Positions 9,746 to 20,556 of a stretch of DNA of 64,000 nucleotides are shown one piece after another. The notes beneath the pieces were generated by a model that searched no databases, was not told the DNA's origin, and saw only the letters and a list, made by a program, of their open reading frames with translations. Positions within the stretch are counted from its first letter, which is position 1. Each line of letters starts with the position of its first letter. The position numbers and the translations under genes were made by a program. Source of the stretch: Sphaerulina vaccinii (taxonomy: Eukaryota; Ascomycota; Dothideomycetes; Mycosphaerellales; Mycosphaerellaceae); assembly GCA_022570795.1 (NCBI GenBank), contig JAKUDP010000010.1, positions 1,426,001 to 1,490,000 on the forward strand, read 5' to 3'.

Positions 9746-11548
9746 ATGCGGTCTTGCTGTACGCTTCTTGCTGCACTGCCTTTCACACTCGCTATATTCG
9801 ATGCCAGAGAAGCAACTATCTCATCTACGCATCATGCTTTGTACACAGGTCTAGCAACATGTCGAGAAGTAGTGTCTTCGTTCTTCTTGCGCATAGAAGC
9901 CTTCAATAACAGAACGAATGCGATCATCACTCTCAATGCGAAAGCTCTGGACCTCGCAGATGAATGCGATGGAGTTCTCATGGAAAATCATGGTCCTTAT
10001 GGTCAGCTCTTTTGTATTCCGATGCTGCTGAAGGATAATTACGATACGGAGAGTATGCCAACCACAGGGGGCAATCTCGCTCTTCGCAATTCTCGACCTA
10101 CTCTGGATGCACCTGCTGTCAAAACGTTGAAAGATGCTGGTGCAATCATCATTGGCAAGGCCAATCTGCACGAACTTGGTGAGTGGTCGTAGGCCAGAGA
10201 CATCCCTTTCCAAACGTCTCACTGAGCTTCAGCCAATTATGGCGACAAGCTTAGACATAGAGCTTTCATAGAAAGACTCTTGTCTTCAAGAGATACTTGC
10301 TTACCTTCGCCCTTCTACTTTGCAGCTCTCGAAGGACTTAGCGTGTCGTCTTTAGGTGGCCAGACCATCAATCCTTATGACAGTACTCGAACTCCAGGTG
10401 GAAGTTCTGGCGGTACTGGAGCGGCCATCGCTGCGAGCTTCGCAATCTGGGGCACGGGAACCGATACTGTCAACAGTCTGAGATCGCCCGCGAGTGCTAA
10501 TAGCCTGTTCAGCTGCAGACCTACCAGAGGGTTGATCTCAAGAAGTGGCGTCATTCCCATCAGCTATACCCAGGACGTCCTGGGTCCAATTGGTCGCTGC
10601 GTGGAAGATGTTGCCATCGCGTTGACAGTCATGGCCAGTACACCTTACGACGCTTCCGACAATGCTACTGCTCTCGTGCCCAATGGTATCAGGGGGAGTG
10701 ACTTTGCTCAGGGACTCGCCAAAGGCTTCGTGGAAGGACTTCGTCTTGGACTGCTGGAAGGCTTCTTCAATCGTACTATGTCATACGAGACAGATCCTGT
10801 CAATGAAGCCATGGCAAACATAACGGCCAAGCTACAAGCGGCAGGAGCGACGATTGTTCCTGTCACAGAAAGGCTGTACCACGCTACCGCCATTGCGAAC
10901 CTTGACACTCAGCGCTTCGAGTTCCGGGAATCACTTGATGCATATCTACAACGAGCTTCTCTATCCGGTTCTCACCCGGGTACAGCAACTGAGCTCTACA
11001 GTTCTGGAGAGTTCTTGGTGATACCAGCACAATACGAGTACGTTACGACCGCATTGATCAGTTCGACGTCCAACACGACTTACACAGCTGGCAATACCAC
11101 AAAGCCATCATATGCAAGTGTCATGTCGGGGATACAGAACTTGACGCTGGCACTCAAGGCAACGTTCGTGGAGAACAGTTTAGATGCTCTGATCTATCCC
11201 GAGCAGAAGAACCTGGTAGTGAAGATTGGCTCCCCGTCACAAAGCGGAAGGAACGGAATTCTTGCGGCACTCACTGGCACTCCGGTGGTCACTGTGCCTG
11301 TGGGGTTCAGTGACGCCAGCGACGACGCGCCTGAAGGTGTGCCAATTGGCATGGAGATATTGGGATTGCCGTGGACGGAAGGCAAGTTGTTACAAATTGC
11401 ATATCAAATCGAAAGGTTAGGGCGAGTAAGGAAGACTCCGCAGTGGGCTATGCAGGACATAGGAGTCAAGGAGTATGGAGAGGTGCCAGTCGTGGTGCCG
11501 GATGGCGGGACCGTGGACAAGCAGGCTTATCCGCTTGGCCCGCTGTGA
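9746..11548 (+). CDS. Secreted amidase-signature family hydrolase
   Basis: Exons 9746-10178 and 10326-11548 (intron of 147 nt, GTGAGT...TTTGCAG). The product is 551 residues. Residues 1-22 form a hydrophobic signal peptide. The amidase-signature triad is visible: Lys96 in LLKDNYD, cis-Ser in GGSSGG (about 171) and a nucleophile Ser195 in GTDTVNSLR, where most members have GGS-I-R. The family hydrolyses amide bonds of diverse small molecules; the substrate cannot be inferred. A 5'-leader intron is likely at 9665-9744 (GTGAGTAA, GCTAAC branch, ACAG acceptor one base before the ATG), which argues for the 9746 start. Several N-glycosylation sequons (NAT, NRT, NTT) fit a secreted protein. It opens the accessory stretch that runs to 26.7 kb. 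Confidence 0.88.
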
Positions 11549-11809
11549 ATTAAAACAAAAATGCAGAAAATGATTCATTGACAGCATATGTTACCAATCG
11601 GACCTGGCAAAGCGCAGTGCGTATCGGCGAGCAAGCCGGCGTCGACCAAGTCCCGTCTGGCGCGACCTGAATACGTCTGAGGAATTCCTCGCGAGATGTC
11701 TCCAGATAGTTCTGAGGACGCTCTGCCTCACTGCGTCGTATGGAAAGTACATGCATGGCATGGCTACTATGGTCACGCAGTCGTCCATGTTGTGATTTGT
11801 CGCTGCGAG

Positions 11810-12538
11810 CTAGCGGCCGCTTTGACCCAACCACTTTACATGTTTCTCCTCCAGAAGCAATTTGAATTGCTTCTCGCGGTACCGGTAGCCTCCTTGAACA
11901 ATCGTCTCCCGGTAGACATCAGAGAAAGTGATGCCCTTCTCATTGAATACAAACCTGGTTCCGTGATTCTGATTGCACAGCACAACCATTACGGCCGGTG
12001 GGTCGCACACGAGGCTGTCCTTCCACCTCCAAGTCTCCATGATTTGAGCGTCGAAGAGTGGCACTAAGTCTGCACTGAACTCGTCTTTGGCATTTGGTTG
12101 TATGATTGTGTTCCAGTGCATCCTTGAGCGCGTCTTGTCGTCGGCATATTTCTCCACGTGTTGTATGTTGCTAGCCGAGTAGAGCCGGGTGTCCACGTCG
12201 TTCTTAAGGCAGTAGTAGAACTTGCCACTTTGAAATCCTTCCTCGTTGGCGGTGCTCATGAGGTTCGGAGTCTGCGGCGTGAAGAAACAGATCTGTTGTA
12301 GTGCTGGCGATGATCGAACGAGGTCGCGCCGGTGCACGCTCACACCTTCGCAGCAGGCGATGTCGATGCTGTGAAGGTTGGCAAGGATCGCTTCCAGGAG
12401 CTCGGTGACGCCGAGTGCGCGTGGAGTAGCAGTGATTGCAGTGAGAAGTTCGTCTTGTTCTGGTTCTGAAGGCGCTGATGCATCATCATCTGTCTCGTCT
12501 GATGTAACATCGTGATCGGTCGCATTCTGTGCCGCCAT
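11810..12538 (-). CDS. F-box-like protein, divergent
   Basis: Single exon, 242 residues. After an acidic start (about 1-35), residues ~38-85 read RALGVTELLEAILANL...SIDI...LVRSSPALQQICFFTP. This follows the pattern of the large Dothideomycete F-box family (TELLE.IL..LP..DL...RV.R.....I..SP.LQ..LFF.P), but the middle of the motif, including the usual Trp, is missing. F-box proteins recruit substrates to SCF ubiquitin ligases through Skp1; whether this copy still binds Skp1 is doubtful. The C-terminal ~150 residues have no recognised domain. It is convergent with the amidase. Confidence 0.55.
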   Translation of the reverse strand: MAAQNATDHDVTSDETDDDASAPSEPEQDELLTAITATPRALGVTELLEAILANLHSIDIACCEGVSVHRRDLVRSSPALQQICFFTPQTPNLMSTANEEGFQSGKFYYCLKNDVDTRLYSASNIQHVEKYADDKTRSRMHWNTIIQPNAKDEFSADLVPLFDAQIMETWRWKDSLVCDPPAVMVVLCNQNHGTRFVFNEKGITFSDVYRETIVQGGYRYREKQFKLLLEEKHVKWLGQSGR

Positions 12539-14288
12539 ACTGAATTTGTCGCGAACAATGATGTCGTTTCCGTGGATTTCAGCAAGCAGAGAAGTCGTGT
12601 TGCCTGCGAATTCTCCTTGGCGGTCGTCTCACAGCCAACATTTGGGAACGCGTCACGCACGTGCCAGCCACGAGCTTCTGCTGAGCGAAGAAGGCATATT
12701 GCCGCTCAGACTGCCAGACCAGCCTTCGCTGTGGATATGTTCATCAAGCGCCGAACGAGGGCATGATACCTTGCCAGTGGTCATCTTGTCGAGCTCCGAG
12801 AGGGGCATATGAGTCGACTGAGTAGCATCAGGTCGTCTGCCTGTCAGCGTAAGAATGGAAATGATTCGAAGCCGACCTGAAACCTGCTTCGCAGCGAGCA
12901 GTCAAAGGTGGAGTCTCGTCTCTGAGAACAGATGCAACGACTCTACGCTCTGCCTGAAGATATGATGTCTTTACGATCGCTTCTGAGCGATGGTACTTAT
13001 GGAGTGACAGTACGTTCCGACACTTCGATGCCCTCCGCAAGCCTAATTGAGCAGCGGAGGCGCGAGAGACTGCTACCTCACCGCATCAGATCTGGAATCT
13101 CGGATGCTTAGAGCATCCAACCCCAATGCGCGAAGACGCTGTAGGAATGTCAGTCGGCCCCAGAATGTACCAAGACCACAGATCGCTCCATGGCGTCGAG
13201 AGAGTAACACCAGAGGCCTTAGTTGACTGGGAAAAGAGCCACCGGAAAATATCTGTTGATGAACTGTGAGAGCGCAGCACCGGGAGAACCGCTGCAAATC
13301 ACGTCGCGCCTGCCACATGCCGAGCTGCACAGGAGGAATTGTGAGTGATCTTGCGATGACCTGGGAATTCGAATGCTTACAGCGAAGTAGCGAGACGCTC
13401 GCTTCGAGTCTCGTCGCGCCCGGTTCCCGTAATGCCGAGCCGTATACTACCGGATGCTGGCAATTTGATGCTCTGCCCTAGGCGCAGGTGGTATGAAGGA
13501 ACTATGTGGTAGCCTCGCGACGGTCGTATGTGGCATCCTTGAATGAGCTGTATGTCTGGAGTGGACCTATCACTTGTGGAAGAAATACCCTACTTCTGCG
13601 GGATACTTGGTCATCTGTCAGGAGCCGCTCCATAGTATGAGCGGAGGTCCGCAATTGGATGTCTTGTGTGCTGGGAGCCTGATGGCGTAGTCTAGCTTCA
13701 TCAGTTTCGTCGGCATCTAGGATGAGAGCACTGCCTCTTCTTGTACACGTACCAAATTTCTGCAAGATCAGAGCGTCCGCTGCGGCCGCGAGCACGGAAC
13801 TACCTGGTCGAAGCAGTGTTCTCGCATCTCTTGCCGCTTAAATGCATGCTTGTGTCGATCATACAGGTCATCGGCTTAGTGATTGACTTCCGATGATGAT
13901 GATACAAGAGTAGTGTAGGAATGACCTACTTTGCAGAGGCAAGCTTCGATTCCTGTCGTCGGCCAAATGTGAGACAACAGCCGGCCCCGGTCACAATATG
14001 CAATGTGACATCTGATTCGCCACGGCACTGCCATCCGGGTGGTACCACGAATCACGGTTTTGCGTTGTCCTTGAGAGCCTGTCCATCTCCGCTACCCTAG
14101 GGTCCTATGAAGTTTGTTTACCTTTGCTTTGGCCAAGGAAGGAACGGATACTGTCCGAGAGCACTTAATGTCGGGCACATCTTGTATAAGCACAGCACTT
14201 GTACAGTCATGGCGAATCACTACCGCATATATGGTGCTCTCACCAGTAACCCCAAGTTTTCGACATTTCTCTTCATAGGTACAGCACT
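12539..14288. other. Large intergenic stretch, no supported gene
   Basis: About 1.75 kb of ordinary base composition with only short, mutually overlapping ORFs on both strands. The longest (13502-13795, - strand, 97 codons) shows no recognisable domain or splice-joined extension. It could contain a decayed gene or the P450 promoter; I see no repeats, tRNA or TE relics. Confidence 0.4.
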
Positions 14289-16070
14289 ATGTCGACTCAC
14301 GAACTATTGAATCTTCACAATCTGACGGCCACGGATACTTTGAGAGTATCAGCCTACTTCATTGCACTATATGCTTTCTACACATTTGCTTCGGCATTCT
14401 ATGTTGCTTTCCTTGGTCCTCTACGCAAGTATCCTGGCCCACGGTTACGAGCATTGAGCGAGTATCCACTGCTGCTTTCGTTATGGAGAGGTGATGAGGC
14501 TAGAGATTATGTCGCTCTCCATGCCAAGTATGGGCCTGTCGTGAGAGTAGCACCCAACAAGCTATCTTACGCTGCCGGGTCGCAAGCACATAAGGATATC
14601 TATGGTTTCCGCAAGGTATGTTCTCCTGAAGTCTGATGAGTTTGCCTGACCTCGTGTACTTACGAATCGCCAGGCCGGACAACCAAATGTGAACAAGGAC
14701 CCGTTCTTCTACGTGAAGCCGTTCAATGGAGTTTCTTCCCTGGTTGTGGCCAATGATGCCGACCACACCCGGCAACGCAAGTTAATCAGCCATAGCTTTG
14801 CGGACAAGACATTGAAGGAACTGGAGCCTTTGTTGAAGCACTGGATCGAGAAGATGAAGAACAAACTCAATGAGAGAATGCTTGTCGGCGACAAGGTCGA
14901 TATTCTCAAGATGTACAACTGCACGACATTCGATATAATGGGTGACCTATCCTTCGGCGAGGGCCTCGATATGCTTGAGAATGGCGAGTACTCATCTTGG
15001 GTGAAAGCAATCTTTCTTGGGATCAAAGACGGCGCGAGGCTGCGTTCCTTCAAAGGAATCAACTCCATCACCGAGTGGATCGGTAAGTCTAGTAGCAGAA
15101 GGCACCCGCTGTTAGCTATGTCTCACTAAGCTCACATCCACTGGGGTGCTGAGCTCGAAGACAGACATCGCTAAGACCAGCCCCGCGATCCAGAGATATT
15201 TGCTGACTCTTCAACCTACTACTTTTAGTCACGAATTTTATCATGTCGAACCAAAAAGTCCGAGTCAAGCAGGCAGAGCACTGGAACTACTCCAAGGAAC
15301 GAGTTGACCGCAGGCTTGCGAGAACACCCGAGAGACCTGACCTCTGGACGAAGATCTTGGAGAAGAGTAAAGGCCCAGGTGGTCTGAGTGTTGACGAGCA
15401 CCACAGCACTGCATCACTGTTTATGGTAGCAGGAACCGAAGTAGGTTTCTCCTCAACGTGCTGCTGGTCTCTGCCGTGCTAATGAGTCGTCCAAACCACT
15501 GCAACGGCACTCTCGGGCGTCACATACTACCTGCTCCAGAATCCGGAATACTTGCATAAGCTCAGCACAGAAATTCGAAACGCGCACAACACTTTCGAAG
15601 ACATTACTCTGGAGTCCATTCAGCATCTGAAGTATCTCCACGCCGTTCTGCAGGAGGGTCTCCGCATGTACCCTCCTGTTCCATCGCTGATGCCACGAAC
15701 GGCTCCGGAAGGCCTCGTGGTATGTGGTCAGCCTGTGCCTGCAGGTACTACAATTGGAGTCGCTCACCTAGCAACATACCGCTCAGAGGAGCACTTCAAG
15801 GATCCTTATGAGTTCCGGCCTGAACGCTGGCTGGGAGATCCGGACTACAAAGACGACCACTTGGATAGTGTCGAACCCTTCTCTGTTGGTCCTCGGAACT
15901 GTTTAGGCAAGAATCTTGCCTGGCATGAGATGCGACTAATCTTGGCGGCTACTCTGTTCTCCTTCGACCTGCAAATTTGCGAAGAGAGCAATGACTGGAA
16001 CGATCAGAAAACGTATTTGCTTTGGGAGAAGAAGCCTCTCATCGTCAGATTGAGCCCGCCGCAGTCGTGA
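14289..16070 (+). CDS. Cytochrome P450 monooxygenase
   Basis: Four exons: 14289-14615, 14674-15082, 15229-15444 and 15487-16070, giving about 511 residues. There is an N-terminal membrane anchor (about residues 18-42), then a proline-rich KYPGPRLRALS hinge. The I-helix region has AGTE...TTATALSG. The K-helix has ExxR in QEGLRMYPP, then FRPERW and the heme-binding loop FSVGPRNCLGKN with the axial Cys. It resembles the microsomal fungal P450s that act on isotrichodermin- or pisatin-like substrates; the substrate is unknown. Oddity: the third intron does not work with its best donor (GTAGGT at 15441), which would shift the frame. Only the weak donor GTTTCT at 15445 (intron of 42 nt) restores frame and inserts VVQ into the conserved I-helix. 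Reductase partner is not in the window. Confidence 0.88.
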
Positions 16071-16926
16071 GAGGCCGACGAGCGCTGCTGTTCTCATTGT
16101 ATGCGAATAGTGGCTTCCGGGACCACACTCGACGCGTATAGCTTAAGATCTGCACTACAAGTGGTACGGCTGAGAATGAAATTCTGGTTTGGGACATAGA
16201 GGTCAGGAGTCATCACAGCTTTGGCGATACATCGACAGTAGAGCGGGTGTAACAGTCGCCTTATATGTTTGCAAATGTTCATGTTGACATCAAGAGTGAC
16301 GAGTCTCACTTCGCGTTACAGGAGACGCGGAAATAAGCTTTGTGGCTGCAAGCCACGCGAGAACTTCTGTGTCTTCCAAATCTACATCACACCACCTTCC
16401 TCAACCATCTTCACACTCTCACCTAAACAGACAGGATCGATCGCTTCGCAAGGGCATGGATGTGCCATGGCCGACGGAGACAGGTCGTCGATGCTGTGAC
16501 TCGAAAACATGGCTCTTCTTCAGGAGTCGGAACCAGATTCCTTTGCCGCGCTCTGATGATTTTGGTAAACGCAGTCGACTCGCAGCCACTTGCAGCGGAT
16601 ATCGGTTCGTGGAACGATATGTCTACACGGCACCGAATCGACCTGATACCTCACCATTGGTATGCAGAACCACAGGAGGCTTTTGGTACGCGCGACATGC
16701 ATGAAGTGCAAGCCTGCCCGAAACCGCATCTTTCATCTTCGTCTGCTATACATATCTTCTCTGTCAGACTTCCCTTCCTGTTTGTTGCTGCAACCCAGTC
16801 CATTCTCTGTCATTCTCTTACTTCGCGATCATTCTTTCTTGAGTTCTGGCGCTTCACTCATTAGCGCCACCTCACTCTGCTTGTCTTATTTACTACGTTT
16901 CTTTTCAATTATCTTCGACTTTCGAA
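16071..16926. promoter_or_regulatory. Intergenic and upstream region of the arylsulfotransferase-like gene
   Basis: About 850 bp without a supported gene. The last ~190 bp (16735-16926) are strongly pyrimidine-rich on the + strand (many CTT/TCT runs). This is common for fungal core promoters and transcription start regions and fits a start just upstream of 16927. Confidence 0.5.
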
Positions 16927-18825
16927 ATGTACCCGAGACGTTTCCTCAGTCTTCCAGCAGTACTGCTCGCTTCGATCTTCGCAGAAGCTAGCATCGATCA
17001 CAAACACGATACAGACGAAGCGCTCTTCCATTTCGTATCGAGGCCAGGTCTCAGAGCTCCTCGATGGCACGTCAATACTCTCGATGAGCAAGCAGTCACT
17101 CCAGGATACTGGTTCGTGGCTCCTTTCGCAACAATCGATCAGAAGCAACCTGCAAATGGCTGGATAGGACCACACATCTATGATAATAATGGTGAACTTG
17201 TCTGGAGTGGCGTTGAAGTGAGCGATGGGTGGGACGCAATCGACTTTCGCGTCAGCAATGTTCGGGGCGAGGATCAATTGACATTCCTGGTACAGAAGAC
17301 TGGACATGCTCTTATCCTTGACAGCGCGTATGAAGTCCAAGAGAACATCCATGTGAAAAAGAAGGGAGGGAATTTCAACTCGCATGAGTTCAATTTCATG
17401 TCGGGTGGAAGCAAGGCGATCGTCATGGACGAGAACCACATGAAGGTTTCCCACGAGATGGCATTGGCGGCTAATGTTACAGACACATGTGTCGCTCAAT
17501 TCGATGGGTTCAGAGTGCTGGATACGGCCACCTGGGAGCCTCTATTCGAATGGAATTCGTTCGACCATGTTAGTCTGGCAGAGAGCACATTCCTCGATGG
17601 CGGTATTGAAGCCCTCTGCTCTACGCCATGGCCATGGGACGCCGTTCACATGAACAGCGTCGATCAAGACATGGACGGGAACTATTATCTATCAGCGAGA
17701 CACACCGACACAATCTACAAGATTTCGGGCGTAGATGGGCACACCATCTGGCGTCTGAACGGCAGAGACAGTCCTCACAACTCCTTCACAATGCTTCAGT
17801 GGGAGGACAGACCTTCGAGCTTCTCGCGTCAACACAATGTGAGGTATCGTGGCCACAACGGTACGCATGAGTTCATCTCCATTCTGGACAATGCCAAAGG
17901 ACAAGATAAGCAGAAACACACGCACGCGAACTCAAGAGGTTTGGTCATTGCTCTGAATACAGCCGAAGACGTGATGACGGCAGGCATCGTCTCGTCCATT
18001 GAGCATCCCGATGGTACTGGTTCGTACGCTCCTCGTCGCGGAAACTATCAAGTACTAGGAGAACAGCTAGTAGGCCGGGACAATGTCTGGATAGGATGGA
18101 GTGAGCAGGCGACACATAGCGAGCATTCACCAGACGGTACCATCGTGATGGAGGCCACGCTTCAGGCAGACTTTCTCGGCAGCTATCGTAGCTATAAGCT
18201 ACCTTGGAAGGGCATGCCGAAAGAGCCTCCAGCAGTTCACTCAGCTGCGTATGCCAGTGAAGCCAGGAACTCGACAACCACTTTGGTCCACGTCTCCCAG
18301 AATGGCGCCACGGAAATCGCATCGTGGAGACTATACAAGACCACTGCCGATGGAAGTCCCATGGTGCAGATATTCGAGCAAGAACGGACTGGATTCGAGA
18401 CTAGTATGGCATGGGATGGTTATGCTGCATACGTCTTGGTTGAAGCTATTGACAAACATGGGCATGTCATAGCCATTTCTGATGTTGTGAAGACCATCGA
18501 GCCTGATGTTGACGGCCAGAGTCCAGCAGTGGCAGACGAGCTGTACTGGTTGCAAGAGCAGCGTGCTCAGAACCAGGATTGGTCTGGTAATGTCTATGCG
18601 GCCTCCACGAAGAGACTGGCAGGGTACACATTCTTCGTCTTCATTGTGGGAAGCATCTTTGGCGCGGCTCTGCTCGTGTGCGCATGGCGTGTGCGGCTGA
18701 GAGGTCGTGCGCGACAGGCACAATATCATGCACTGAGTAACCAAGAAGAGGGACAGCTTGTAGGAGATTCCGCGAAACGTGAAGTCGACTTCTTCTGTGA
18801 TGATCGCAGACATCGGCTTGACTGA
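16927..18825 (+). CDS. Arylsulfotransferase-family (ASST-like) membrane protein
   Basis: Single exon, 632 residues. A signal peptide covers residues 1-22. The body matches the fungal arylsulfotransferase family (Pfam Arylsulfotran_2 type): HMNSVDQDMDGNYYLSARH...IYKISGVDGHTIWRLNG (near 240-285) and SRQHNVRY...FISILDN (near 300-325) are the beta-propeller blade signatures carrying the conserved histidines. A transmembrane helix lies at about 566-587, followed by a ~45-residue basic/acidic cytoplasmic tail, so the catalytic part is predicted to be extracellular or vacuolar/lumenal. Bacterial ASSTs transfer sulfate between phenolic esters without PAPS; activity in fungal members is not proven to my knowledge. 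Its stop is only 54 bp from the convergent ICL-like gene. P450 and ASST could modify the same aromatic compound, which is inference from adjacency only. Confidence 0.85.
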   Translation: MYPRRFLSLPAVLLASIFAEASIDHKHDTDEALFHFVSRPGLRAPRWHVNTLDEQAVTPGYWFVAPFATIDQKQPANGWIGPHIYDNNGELVWSGVEVSDGWDAIDFRVSNVRGEDQLTFLVQKTGHALILDSAYEVQENIHVKKKGGNFNSHEFNFMSGGSKAIVMDENHMKVSHEMALAANVTDTCVAQFDGFRVLDTATWEPLFEWNSFDHVSLAESTFLDGGIEALCSTPWPWDAVHMNSVDQDMDGNYYLSARHTDTIYKISGVDGHTIWRLNGRDSPHNSFTMLQWEDRPSSFSRQHNVRYRGHNGTHEFISILDNAKGQDKQKHTHANSRGLVIALNTAEDVMTAGIVSSIEHPDGTGSYAPRRGNYQVLGEQLVGRDNVWIGWSEQATHSEHSPDGTIVMEATLQADFLGSYRSYKLPWKGMPKEPPAVHSAAYASEARNSTTTLVHVSQNGATEIASWRLYKTTADGSPMVQIFEQERTGFETSMAWDGYAAYVLVEAIDKHGHVIAISDVVKTIEPDVDGQSPAVADELYWLQEQRAQNQDWSGNVYAASTKRLAGYTFFVFIVGSIFGAALLVCAWRVRLRGRARQAQYHALSNQEEGQLVGDSAKREVDFFCDDRRHRLD

Positions 18826-18879
18826 GTAGCCGCAACACGTTCGTATGTACAGGACGATATAGATCCTATACTTCACATC

Positions 18880-20556
18880 CTATTGCACAGTATCAGTGAT
18901 TTCTAGCCCAGCAACAACATCGAAAAAGGCGTCAGCCAGATAGTCTCCTCGCGATGTCGGCTTGCCGAACTTATCAGTTGCCATGCCTGCTGCTGAGGGT
19001 GCGGCGACATCGCGCATGTATCCTGCAATACCATCCCTCTTGAAGCTTTCTGCGAACTGTTTGGCATGTAATGAAAGCCCCTGGGTAGCCCAGATTGGCT
19101 GTACTTGCCATACGCAGCCCATTTTGGCAATGTCTGCTGGGAAGTTCTCAACGTCCTCCTCACTATAGCCGGCCTTGGCGAAGTCGTAGGCTCCAGTGTA
19201 GCCAAAGGCGAAGAGACGATCAGGGAAGACAGCCCGCACGCCTTCGTGGAACATCTTCATGTCCTTCTTATCTGCGTAGTGTTAGCTCTCTTGCAGCTTA
19301 CGAGTGTGCCACGGTACTTACCTGGCTTATCTTGACGACTCCATGTCACATCTCCAAGTGGTGCTGCGAGGACAGCTCGATCTATGACCTGTGGAGTTGA
19401 CCACTGCCACATGTATTGTCCTGATGGCAGTCTGGGCAGCTCCCAATCGAAGGCGACGTCCATGCCATCAAGAGCTTCTCTAGCAATCTGTCGCCGCTGC
19501 TGCAGCGATAGAATCTTGCCCTGTACTTCACCTATGTAGGTCTCGTACTGCTGGGTGGTACCTGTGGCTTGTACAGCTTCCTCAAATGTCTTTAGGTTTG
19601 CTTTAGTCTTCCATTCAGTCTTGATAGTCAAGTAGTCCTGGCCCTTCTTGTAACCAGCCTCTAGCGCGTCAACAAAAGAGCCACGTTCGAGGTTGGTGGC
19701 TCCTAGCACATAAGGGTGATCTCTGTTGTCAATAACACTCGTGATGAACTCAGCATGGTCGCTATCACAGCGACAGAGCAGTAGTGTGTCGACGCCTAGG
19801 ATGTCGAATGTCATCCTGACCGTAGTCAAGCGAGTGAGATACTCTGACGTTGGCACGATAGTGCGGCCTTCGCCGTTCGTGAATTTCTTCAGGCCGAGAG
19901 CAAGGTCATCGATGTGAATCATTGCCACGCCGGCATCCACAAAGGAGCGGACCATCTTCATGCAGCCAGTAAGTGTGCCGAAGCCCATGTCTGCATCAGC
20001 GACGATTGGAAGCATGTAGTCGATGCACTCCAGGTTCGCTCTGTCGCTCTCGGAATACCGTAAGCGCATCTGCGTTTGCCTTTGATCGTGCCAGAGCTGT
20101 GTATTGAAGATCCGCTTCACCACGGACGGAACCAGATCAGCAGGATAATCGGCATGATCAGCGCCTGGCCACGAAGCTTGTGAAAGTCCGCAAAGAGCGC
20201 CAGAGACATAGATTGTCTGCAGGTGCTTGGCCATCTCTTTCGCGATCAAGGGCTCTGTGGTTCCGAACGTGAGCTCATACGTGCCTTGCTTGCTGTGCTC
20301 GTTGAGGATCTGCCATAACTTTCGGCCTTGTGCGCTGGAAGGATAGTCGATCTTGATGCCGATGTTTCGTAGCGCGCCAATACTCTTAGCAGAGTATGGA
20401 CTGTGCGATGTTAGAGTCTTCAGTAAGACTATCTCAAGAGCGCTCTGCGAACCGTTTGATATGTTGCTGACGATCAGACTGGAACCACTCTTCTATACTC
20501 TTGACTTCCGCCTCGAAGGCCGAGGTCTCTTCCTGAATGCTGGCCCACTTCTGCAT
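18880..20556 (-). CDS. Isocitrate-lyase-fold enzyme with altered active site
   Basis: Exons 20556-20453, 20400-19322 and 19271-18880, giving 524 residues. Introns are 52 nt (unusual GTTCGC donor, CTAAC branch) and 50 nt (GTAAGT, GCTAAC). The overall architecture is that of eukaryotic isocitrate/2-methylisocitrate lyase: an N-terminal EAEVKSIEEWF and RPYSAKSIGALR region, VSGALCGLS, an ADADMGFG metal-binding segment (Asp170, Asp172), and VWQVQPIW near the C-terminus. Two catalytic signatures are replaced at exactly aligned positions: the KKCGH loop is KKFTN (206-210), and the SPSFNW segment is TGAYDF (420-425). The general-acid/base Cys is therefore absent. There is no mitochondrial presequence or peroxisomal SKL-type C-terminus (it ends TVQ). 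It is divergent from the aminotransferase and probably works with it. It may be a lyase for another 2-hydroxy/keto acid or a non-catalytic paralogue. Confidence 0.88.

Noticed and set aside
13502..13795. 97-codon frame on the - strand in the large gap before the P450
   Set aside because: No recognisable domain, no splice-joined extension, and equally long overlapping frames occur nearby.
14101..14310. 67-codon frame before the P450
   Set aside because: Leader DNA of the P450; no conserved content, and the P450 membrane anchor begins properly at 14289.
20453..20556. Starting the ICL-like gene at the downstream in-frame codon near 20249
   Set aside because: That start is a TTG inside a continuous conserved reading; the N-terminal ICL region (EAEVKSIEEWF, RPYSAKSIGALR) is recovered upstream by one intron.
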